Positions 31,180 through 40,422 of a DNA stretch of 64,000 nucleotides are shown in pieces. Every line of letters starts with the position of its first letter. Position 1 is the first letter of the stretch. Origin of the DNA: Artemia franciscana (lineage: Eukaryota; Arthropoda; Branchiopoda; Anostraca; Artemiidae); assembly GCF_032884065.1 (NCBI RefSeq), contig NC_088880.1, positions 27,679,298-27,743,297 on the forward strand, given 5' to 3'. Both the position numbers and the translations under genes were made by a program. The notes under the pieces are model-generated. The model worked only from the letters and a program-made list of their open reading frames with translations. It was not told where the DNA came from and did no database searches.

Positions 31180-32400
31180 ATAGTAAAGGGGCATAATCAC
31201 TTCATATGGAATTGGTGTTTGCATAAACTTCCGAGCAGGCTCATTCAATTGGAAATCGAAACTTATTGTGTCCTTTTTAAGAATCGAAAGTGATCGGGAG
31301 ACATCCCCTCCCCTTACGCACCCTTTTATCCCAAATGCATACAGCCAAATTTCTGAGATAACCATTTTGATCAAAATTGTCCGAAGTCTAATAATTATGC
31401 ATCCGGGGTAGACAATAACCCCCCAACCAAGGTTACCTAATGTTAACATATAAGGTTATTTGTCGGGAAAAGAGGGCATACTTGAACCTTGGTCTCTAAA
31501 TAGGGTTAAGGAATTAATATGAAACCATAAGAAAATGTACGGAGGGATACCAAACACAATATGTGCCTTCTGGTTGTCAAAAGGGTTTATCAGCAATATA
31601 TAAGGAATGTCTGAGGGTATTAAGTTTAAACTGTTAAGGTATGTTGAAAGAATGTTAAAGAAGGACGAGAGGGTACCCCCCCACCTATCCTTGCTCTTTA
31701 TTTGTGCCACTTCTGTTCAATACTGATTGAATTTTGAAATTGTCACTTTGTTTGAACTATTTTAGAGAATGTTTAAACTTAGAAAATTTTAGAGAATGTT
31801 TAGGAGTATGTGAGATTATATCAAAAGGGACTAAATGCATCCATTTTGTCAAAAAGAAGTATATGCAATATTTTAAAAACATCAGACGGTATTAAGTTTA
31901 AACTGTCAGTACATTTTAAGGGGGTGTCAGAAAGTGACCGGGATGCTGTCAATCTGCCCTCTCATGCTCTTTTTAGCTACCCCTCTTTAAGTACATACAA
32001 TCAAAACCTTGAAATAGTCATCCTGTTAGAAATCGTCTAAATTTCAAACAATTATGCTTTTGGGGTTAACTTAACCCACACAGCTTTTTTAATTGGCTTC
32101 TTAACACAATCAAAACGAACCGCCTGTATGCTGGTTGTCAAAAGGGCATATCAGCAATATCCAAATTGAAACGCTCAAAGTATGTTGGGGGAGATGTTGA
32201 AGCATGATCAGAAACAACAAGCTCTTTTTGGATGCCCCATCCTCTCAACACGGGTCAAAATTATAAAAACGTTATTTTTTTTTCAAAATAGTTAAGAGAC
32301 CTAGTAACTATGCCTGTGGGAATGCAACTGACAATGCTTATTTGGACTGTGATTATGTCCTTCATAATACTGAACAAAAAATCACCATCAAAACTGAGAT
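31180..32400. repeat. Diverged third copy of the family B module set
   Basis: Phrase by phrase this follows B: ATTATGCATCCGGGG, AAAAGGGACTAAATGCATCC, CATGCTCTTTTTAGCTACCCC, TATGTTGGGGGAGATGTTGAAGC and GTAACTATGCCTGTGGG. It is clearly more diverged than the B1/B2 pair. No gene was recognised. Confidence 0.7.
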
Positions 32401-32547
32401 CAGTGACAAATACCAACTGTATATGAATTGACAGTTTAAAATGCTTTTCTTTGGGCCATTTGCTTGTTTTGTTTATTTATATTAATAAACCCATCTTTGT
32501 CTAAAAATAATATATGTAATTTTTTCTTTTATTTTCTTTTCCTTTTT

Positions 32548-33620
32548 ATGGCACTTGGTATCTACCAAGTTACATATAGCGATCGCAAATTCTGTCGGTC
32601 GGTTGGTCAGTCTGTCTGTTTGTCCTGGTTTTGCTACTTTAGGCACTTCCTGGTAAGCTAGGACGATGAAATTTGGCAGGCGTATCAGGAACCAGACCAG
32701 ATTAAATAGGAATTTGTCGTTTCCCCGATCCGACCATCGGAGGGTGGAGGAGGATTGGGGGGACTATTAAATTAGAAAAATTAGACAAAAATGAGGTATT
32801 TTTATCTTACAAACGGGTGATCGGATCTAAATGAAATTTGATGCATGTCTTAGAGCTCTAATTTTAAATCTTGACCAGATCAAGTGACATTGGGGGGAGT
32901 TGGGAGGGTGGGGGGAGCCTAAAATCTTACAAAAAGGCTTAGAGTGGAGGAATCGGGATGAAACTTGGTGGGAAAAATAAGCAGAAGTCCTAGATACGTG
33001 ATTGACATTACCGGAATGGATCTGATCTATTTGGGGGAGCTGGGGGGAGGGAGGGTTAATTCTGAAAAATTAAAAAAATGAGGTATTTTTAACTTACGAA
33101 GGAGTGATCGGATCTTAGTGAAATTCCATATTTAGAAGGACCTCGTAATTCGGGTCTCTTATTTTAAATCCCGACCGGATCTAGCGTCATTGGGGGGGGG
33201 GTTAGGGGAGGGACCGGAAATCTTGTTAAACACTTAAAACGGAGAGATCAGGATGAAACTTGGTGGGAAGAATAAAAATAAGCCCAACACACGTGACTGA
33301 CATAACCGGAACAGATCCACTCTCTTTGGTGGAGTTGGGGGGGAGTAATTCGGAAAAAATAGAAAAAATGGGGCATTTGTAACTTACGAACGGGTGATCA
33401 AATCTTAATGAAATTTGATACGTAGAAGGATCTTGTGCTTTAGAGCTCTTATTTTAAATTTCGACCGGATCTGGTGACATTGGGGGGAGTTGGAGGGGGA
33501 AAACGGAATTCATGGAAATCGTGAAAACTGAGATATCTTTATCTTGCGAATGGGTGATCGGATCTTAATGAAACTTTATATATAGAAGGATCTTACGTCT
33601 CAGACGCTCCATTTTCAATT
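32548..33620 (+). repeat. Hairpin-headed tandem array, family E, copy 2
   Basis: The header hairpin ACTTGGTA-TC-TACCAAGT (32553-32570) and the GTCCTGGTTTTGCTACTTTAG header are followed by about four units (ACTTACGAAxGGxGTGATCGG type landmarks near 32808, 33092, 33382 and 33543). The array stops in a TATATATAT patch at about 33620 and lacks the 3-prime end seen in copy 1. Confidence 0.8.
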
Positions 33621-33639
33621 CAATATATATATATCGTTC

Positions 33640-34331
33640 CTTCTGAAGGAGTCAATCTTGGTAGCTTCATGATGATCTCTTTTGTTTGCATGAAGTTCAT
33701 ATCCTCATTAGCCATGAATCTGCTCACTAACTGCTTTCAAGACTGAACTCGGAAGCCATCAGATTAATAGTTATACACAAATCCAGTATAATTCCTGAAG
33801 CTCTTCTTTTCCTGAAGCGCATTCACAGCCAAGAAATCACCAGCTTTTGTTTTGGTTTCATCAAGAAACTACTTCTTTGACCCGTCGGAATGCCAGCTTT
33901 CATGGCTTTTATCATCTAGCATGACAAGTTCAACAGAGCTATCCCCATTTTCAAGCTGTTTGGATAGATTTCTCTTTTGCGGCCATTTTCTTTGAGCTTT
34001 CTTTTGTGATGTTTTTCTGTTCAGCTCAAATTTTTCTTCCAGTCTGTTTTTATTTTTAAGATGTGCTCGTCATAATTTTGGACTTCGGGTGCTTTAGGGT
34101 GAGGACAAATTGACTTTAGGGTCATTGGCCTAGTCACAGAAGTCATGGAGCGACTGGTAGTTGGGTTGTTTTCAAAGCTGTCGCCATCAGAACTGACTGA
34201 TGCTGCTACAGACTTGTCTGCCATGGGAGACGTCTGTTGTACTGGTCCGTCTGTCAAGAAGGTTCCGAGAAAGTCGTGGTCTTGAAAAGCGTTCCTGTTG
34301 AAAGGGTATTTCCTAGTTTCCCTCCAATTGT
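33640..34331 (-). pseudogene. Pogo/tigger-type transposase C-terminal remnant
   Basis: The minus-strand frame from 34331 reads WRETRKYPFNRNAFQDHDFL with a following LTDGPVQ, then SICPHPKAPEVQN. This is the block that follows the DDE domain in pogo/tigger/jerky-like transposases. After a frameshift, near 33980-33870, it continues SSVELVMLDDKSHESW, and further on GDFLAVNALQEKKSFRNYTG and MKLPRLTPS, the family's C-terminal tail. The DDE catalytic domain is absent. The upstream end abuts a family-A MITE. Reading frame breaks near 34020, 33889 and 33770 mark it as dead. Confidence 0.65.
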
Positions 34332-34424
34332 TAATACTTAAAAATGTAACTAGAATTTTAATTTTTTTTTTACTAACGTTTTTGTTAGTAATAAATATAC
34401 GTAACTTACGAATTAGCTTATGTA

Positions 34425-34690
34425 TAGTTCGCCCCTTCTCCAATACCTCGCTCTTTATACTAGAGCTTGAATCTTGTTTCAAATCTCTTAGAATGAACCC
34501 TGAATCACAAAGGCCGTAGAATAAATAGTTGAAATTACTAAAAATACTTTAGCGTGAAGAGCAAGGCATTGTGGAGGAGACGAACATTATATACGTAACA
34601 TTATATTACTATTATATACGTAATATGTTCTGTTCGTTTTAAGTTTTAATGCTGCTCATTACTTCCAGTTGACATTTTTTTTAATTTATT
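34425..34690. mobile_element. Palindromic MITE, family A, diverged copy
   Basis: Left arm GCCCCTTCTCCAATACCTCGCTCTTTATAC; right arm AGCGTGAAGAGCAAGGCATTG and CGTTTTAAGTTTTAATGCTG. The centre carries its own sequence. A short duplication of ACATTATATACGTAA occurs in the right arm. Confidence 0.7.
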
Positions 34691-34869
34691 TTCTCCTTGT
34701 TTTTTTTTTAATAACGCTAAAAAATCCTGCGCCCCCTCATGGAGAATATCTTTCCTCATTATTAATTCCTCCATGGAAAGATCCTCCCACATAACCCTCT
34801 CCTCCCAACCGACCCCAACCCCAACGCGAAAAAGCCCTCCTGAAAACGTCTGTACACTTCATAATAACC

Positions 34870-36570
34870 ATTACAGTATGTGAACAATGGTCAAAGTTTG
34901 TAACTTGCAGCCCCGGGGACTGTGGGGGATGAAGTCGTCCCCAAAGACATAGTTATTAGGTTTTTGACTAAGTTAAATAGAATGGCTATCTCAAAATTTT
35001 GATGCGGTGACTTGGGGAAAAACTGTGCGTTGGAGGGGGCTTAGGTGCCGTTCAATTTTTTGTTTATTTAAAAAGGGCACTAAAACTGTTAATTTCCGTT
35101 GGACTGAGCCTTCTTGCGTCATTCTAGGACTACTGGGCCGATACAATCACCCCTAAAAAAAAAAAAAAAAGAAAAGATAAACACGCATCCGTGATCTGTC
35201 TTCTGGCAAAAAATACAAAATTCCAAATTTTTCTAGATAGGAGCTTGGAACTTCTACCGTTGGGTTCTCTGATACGCTTAATACGATGGTGTGATTTTTG
35301 TTAAGATTCTATGACTTTTAAGCGGTGTTTCCCCCTATTTTCTAAAATAAGGCATATTTTCTTAGGCTAGTAACTTTTGATGGGTAAGATTAAACTTGAT
35401 GAAACTTATAAATTTAAAATCAGCATTAAAATACAATTCTTTTGATGCAACTATTTGTATCAAAGTTCCGTTTTTCAGAGTTTTGGTTACTATTGAGCCG
35501 GGTCGCTCCTTACTACAGTTCGTTACCACGAACTGTTTGGTATTTATGTGATAATAAACCAAAGATATTGTATGTCTTCTGCTTCTGGTTGTTATTAAAA
35601 AAAAAAAAGTTTTTTCCAACTGGAAGTATGGAACAACATTAAAACTTAAAATGAACAGAAATTATTACGTATATGAGGGGGTTGCCCCCTTCTCAGCACC
35701 CCACTCTTTACGCTAATGTTTGACTTTTTGTTCCAATTATTTATGAATGACTCCTGACACATGACTACTGACACACAAGGACCGTTTATTTAGTATAATA
35801 AGCGTTTTACAAATTCACAAACAATTTAGCGTCAAGAGCGAGGTACTGAGGAGGGAGCAACTCCCTCATATACGTAATAACAACCAAAAGAAAAATCTGA
35901 GAAAATTGTGGTTCAAACAGTTCGTGGCCACAAACTGTAAGCAAGGATCGACCCGGTTCAATAGTAACCAAAACACTTAAAAAACGGTTTTGCAAATAAC
36001 GGATTTTGATACCAATAGATATATTAAAATAATGGGCTTTTTATGCTGATTTCAAATATGTAATTTTCCTGATTTTCAAAAAAGGGGGAAACACCCTTCT
36101 AAAAGTAAAGTGGTCTTAATGAAAATCTCACTATAATATTCAGCGTATCAGAGAACCTTATTATATAGATTTCAAGCTCCTATCTGCAAAAATGTGGAAT
36201 TTTATATTTTTTGCAAGAAAAATGATCACGGATGCGTGTTTATTTCTTTTTTTTGTTTGTTTGTTTCCCCCAGGGGTGATCATATCGACCCAGTAATCAT
36301 AGAATATTGAAAGAGGGCTCGTTCGAACATACATTGTTAAGTTCTAGTGCCTTTTTTAAGTGACCAAAAAATTTTGAGGGGCACTAGGCCACCTCCCACG
36401 GCACATCTTTCCCAAAATCATTCGATATATATTGAGATAACTATTTCGTTCATCATACTTGAATGGCCCAATAACTGTGCTTGTGGGTGTAGCTATATCC
36501 CCCCCCCCAGCCCCAGGGGAAAGGTCTAAGTTATAAATTTGCCCATTATTTACGCATAGTATTTGTTATT
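34870..36570. repeat. Large inverted repeat, arms about 700 bp
   Basis: The left arm (about 34870-35580) and right arm (about 35870-36570) are reverse complements with moderate divergence. Paired landmarks are CTTGGAACTTCTACCG..GTTCTCTGATACGC with GCGTATCAGAGAACC..CAAGCTCC, and GGTTACTATTGAGCCGGGTCG with CGACCCGGTTCAATAGTAACC. The centre is a family-A palindrome. The outer right arm overlaps family B copy 2. No transposase is present. Confidence 0.8.
35625..35890. mobile_element. Palindromic MITE, family A, at the centre of the large inverted repeat
   Basis: Left arm GGAAGTATGGAACAACATTA, ATTACGTATATGAGGGGG and CACTCTTTACGCTAATG; right arm TTTAGCGTCAAGAGCGAGG and CATATACGTAATAA. It forms the core of the larger foldback structure. 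Confidence 0.75.
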
Positions 36571-37730
36571 GGGATTCATGTATACATTTTCGGGAGGGGG
36601 GGGGCAAATTTTCTGCTAGTGGTTTTTGCACGGGGGAATTTTCTATAGGAAGGGAAGTTTCCAGGGAGTGAACTTGTCAGGGAAAATTGTATAGTGCGGG
36701 AATTTGCCAGAATTCTTATACATAGTTCTTTTTATATGTTTACTTTCTCTTTTCTGTCTCAACTTGCGCGCGGAGTGGCTAAGAGCTATTGTTCAGGGTG
36801 AAATTTTTCACCGGGATTGAATTGTTCAGAGGAATAAAGTTTTGGGGAAGGGGCAACCCCATCATGTACGTAATAAGTTACGCTAATGTTTTTTAGTACT
36901 TTTAAAGAAGCGTTTTATTGTTCTAATTAATAGTGTCCTTGTGTTTCAGTTGTCATTCTTAAAAAATTGGGACACAATTCAAACGTTAGCGTAAAGAGCG
37001 AGGTGTGGAGGAGGGGGCAACCCCCTTCATATACGTAATAATTTCTGTTTTTTAAAGTTTTAATCTTGCTCCTTACTTTCAGTTGAAAAAAAATGTTTTT
37101 TTATTTAATCATTAGGAAAGGGCTAAAGGCATCCTGTTTATGAATAAGAAGGAACTGCAATATCTTAACAAAATCAAGTGGCAGTAAGTTGGAACTTTCA
37201 GGTCATATTAAAGGGGATTCAGAAAGTATATGGAGGGGTGCCAACCCCCTTTCTATGCTTTTTTAGCTACCCCTCTTCAAATATATTCAATTTAAACCTT
37301 AAAATAGCCTCTTTTTTCAAAATAGTCCAAAGGTCAAATAACTGTGCTTGCCAGAATAACTTCACTCGCAGCTTTTAAAAGGGCTTATTAACATAATCAA
37401 GTACTACGTGCATGTTGGTTGTCAATAGAGTATATCAGTAATATCTAAGTTGAAACTCTCAATATATGTTGAGAGAGATGTTGAAGCATGGTCGGAGGTC
37501 AACAAGCTTCCTTACCCTTTTTAGATGTCTCAACCCTTCAAAACTGATCAAAGTTATGAAAACGTAATTTTCTTTCCAAAATAGTCAAAAGGCCTTGTAA
37601 CTATGCCTCTGGGGACGCAGCTAACAATCCTTATTTTGAACTGTGTTTATAATAACATAAAAATTACCATCATAACCAAGGTTGACTTTATTGAATATCA
37701 TCTTTAGTATTCTACCATAGTTTTCACCCT
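36241..37730. repeat. Direct duplication family B, copy 2
   Basis: Collinear with 27632-29184. The main difference is a clean loss of about 53 bp in the left arm of the embedded family-A MITE (between GTTACG and CTAATG near 36882). The 260-bp modules recur near 36472, 37340 and 37600. Confidence 0.85.
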
Positions 37731-38093
37731 AGTATCAATGCCAAAATGTCCAATAAATATTCCTTCAGGGTCAACATGAGCATGGCTTGGGGCTTAAAGG
37801 CTCACTTATGACGCGTAATAAAAAAACAGGTTTTGTCTCCTTAAACTCTAGTGCAAAAACCACAGAACAACTGATGGGGCACCAGCTAAAGCTCTTTGTT
37901 GTCGTAAATCGGACCAAAAGCTAGCTTTGATTGCTACAATTGGTTAGTGGCTCCTTTCATTATGTTATATCAAGATGTCAGTAAGCTGCTTCTTAAAATT
38001 TGTCAGTGGTGAGTCTCTAAAATCTATAATCATTTTAGTGGTTTGACACTTAGCCAGCAAATAAATTAACTTACATGTTCTCTTTTAGATGCA
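37731..38093. other. Non-coding stretch, no gene seen
   Basis: No element signature or coding frame was recognised. Confidence 0.5.
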
Positions 38094-38392
38094 TTAGGGC
38101 TATAATGAAGAAAAGTTTGAGATGGTTGGGGCACGTTTTGCGGTTGGAGGATGACAGATTGCCCAAGATTGTCCTTTTCGGCCACCCGTCTAGGGCTAAA
38201 CGGAAAGCAGCTCGTCCTTGTCTGGGGTGAAAAGATGTCATAAAGATAGATATAAAGGAAATGGGAACTTTTTGGGAGGGTATAAAGAGAGGGGCTTTGA
38301 TTAGATTGGGATAGAAGAGGAGCGTGTGTAGCTGTGTTGGCCTCAGGCGGCTTCGTGCTGCGGTAAGTTGTTAGTATTAGTAGTGCAAAGTT
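38094..38392 (+). pseudogene. 5-prime-truncated GHVLR-type non-LTR RT C-terminus
   Basis: Reads MKKSLRWLGHVLRLEDDRLP, then KIVLFGHPSRAKRKAARP, then after an in-frame stop DVIKIDIKEMGTFWEGIKR, and ends VGLRRLRAAVS with a short TAG tail. It is the least frame-damaged of the three copies in the window (two internal stops). Confidence 0.8.
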
Positions 38393-39282
38393 TCTGTCTC
38401 CTCCCTTGAAACTTAGGGATTCTCCGGCTTAATGGTTGTGTCAGTGATTTGGCCATTGTAAATTTTTCATCACTCAGCAGGGCCATTGATTGAGCCTTCA
38501 CTTTGTATTTTCTTTGTTATATTAACGTTAAACTTCCTTAATTTTGCCGACGTCAGTGTTCTTGGCCCTTGTAGGATTGTTATCATTACCCCCAAATTAC
38601 ATGCAGAATATGTAATATGTACGTGTATAGTAGACTGACAGACTTCTATTCTCTCATATTGTATTCTCTACTTGTATGCCCAAACGAACAGAGGTTTGAC
38701 CCGTTTGAACAGTTGTTAAGTTTTGTATATGTTTGCCCGTATTGTTTGAATGTCATTTTGTACCCTTAGCAATCATTTTTCCACTTCAATATTTTTTTGC
38801 GCTTTCAGAAAATGAAAGTAGCCCCGTTTCGATGGTTTTTTTTTGTATCTCCCTTCAGATGCTTCGCTCGCTACGTTGGTTAGCATGAGAGGTCAATTAG
38901 AGACATTCCTATATTGTTGACTGTAATAAAGAAATTTTGATGTTTATTTATTATTATTATTAATTGTTTTTTGGCTGGACCTTTTTTATGGAAGGGATGG
39001 TTATGGAATGTTGGAAGGCGCTCATTCGAGTAAAAATCTAAGGTTCCTTTTGAGAATCTGTGCGCTTCGCGCACACAGGGAGAGTAGTTTTTTTTCAGGT
39101 TAGGTTAGGTTCTAAAATCCAGAGAATTATGCCGAATTTATTACTCAGCAACGGACGGTCACTCGAACAAGATGAATGTACTGGAAATTTTTTATGGATT
39201 AACTGGAAACATTAGCTTTTTATGCTGATAACAAATAACAACTATCGTCATTCAAAAAAGGCAGACATTCCAACCATTTGGA
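38393..39282. other. Non-coding stretch, no gene seen
   Basis: Only short chance frames occur (for example 38880-39074). Confidence 0.5.
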
Positions 39283-39420
39283 AAATTGTGAAAAAATGAG
39301 GTATTTATAACTTACGAAGGAGTGATCGGATCTTCATGAAACTTCATATTTAGAAGGACCTCGTAACTCAGATCTCTTATTTTAAGTCTCAACCGGATCC
39401 ATCGTCATTGGGGCGGGGGC
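39283..39420 (+). repeat. Single unit of tandem family E
   Basis: AACTTACGAAGGAGTGATCGG and on to GTCATTGGGGCGGGGG matches one unit of the arrays at 22.6 and 32.5 kb. It is truncated at both ends and has no header. Confidence 0.75.
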
Positions 39421-39975
39421 AACAAAACATCTTGTTCATTTGAAGATTGTCATCCTACTGAATGATTAAAGTGTAGGAGCATTTTATCGAACTTTTACCT
39501 TTTCTGAAAATAAGCTAGCTATGCCACTGTTTTTAAATCTTTAGGCTTTTTTTGAAAAGATTACCATTGATGTTCTTTAGAGATAATTTTATTTACATGA
39601 GAAAAATTATCTTTTGCTATCTTCTTATGTTAATCCCAGCAAACAACATACATTTCTACTGGACAAGATTTTCAATACATTTACCTTCCTATCTAACTAA
39701 GTATTTAAGAAAATTTGCAAATAATAAATCTATCATGCGTAAGCAGTAGGATAATCATAGCGAGTCACTATTATCTCGCAGCATGAATTAATTATAAAAC
39801 ATTAAAATGAAAGCTCAATCATTTAAAGGTACAGATTAGTTCGCCCTGTAGTATTGGATGCAGACATCCCACTAATATTAACATAATATACAGTAATGAG
39901 GGATTTGTTTATATTCCACCTTACTTAGACAGTTTCTGTGCAACTTTGCTGCTCAACTGACTGAATAATTTACAA
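39421..39975. other. Non-coding stretch, no gene seen
   Basis: A 65-codon plus-strand frame (39552-39749) has no features that support it as a gene. Confidence 0.45.
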
Positions 39976-40009
39976 CAAGAAAGAAATTGTGGTAGTGGAA
40001 CTTACCGTA

Positions 40010-40167
40010 TCCTTGCCGTTCTCCCATTTACACATAACTACTTTCATTTGATTCCTAGGCCCTGATTCTGCATAGCTGAAGTAATCTAGTAGCACTATAA
40101 TCACAGTGAGTGCTATCAGTTTACCTACCTCTATTTTATATTGACGCTCCAGTTTCAAAAATTGCAT
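40010..40167 (-). CDS. Candidate first coding exon of a type II membrane protein
   Basis: From an ATG at 40167 the frame encodes a short basic N-terminus (about 16 residues), a hydrophobic stretch LIALTVIIVLLDYF (about residues 17-30), and a polar segment ending KWENGKDT. A consensus donor (GTAAGT on the minus strand, complement at 40002-40007) follows the codons for Lys-Asp-Thr, so the exon would end near 40008. A cytoplasmic tail plus signal anchor is typical of Golgi enzymes, but no catalytic domain is in view and the next exon was not found. The alternative is a chance frame next to a chance GT. Confidence 0.35.
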
Positions 40168-40244
40168 AGTATATAATGTGTTATCGCGGTTCTTTACAAT
40201 TTCAAGTTGTAATTTAAAACACTATATTTTATGTCTGAAACCCC

Positions 40245-40422
40245 AAATATTTATTTATTTATTTGAAAACCCGTCAATCATACGAAATGAAAAAGACGTA
40301 GCACGAACATATAAATATAAGAAAATATATAAGAACATATCAGAGGAGACATAACTATAAAGATACTCAACTAATAAAAGGGCAAACAAAATAGCACTAA
40401 AATGAATAAAACGAAAACAGAT
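40245..40422 (-). other. 3-prime UTR and AAAT tail
   Basis: After the ORF2 stop, about 160 bp lead to CAAATAAATAAATAAATATTT on the minus strand, a short tetranucleotide tail typical of non-LTR 3-prime ends. Confidence 0.7.

Noticed and set aside
39552-39749. 65-codon plus-strand frame with a hydrophobic stretch
   Set aside because: No donor or homologous motif was seen; a chance frame in AT-rich sequence is more likely.
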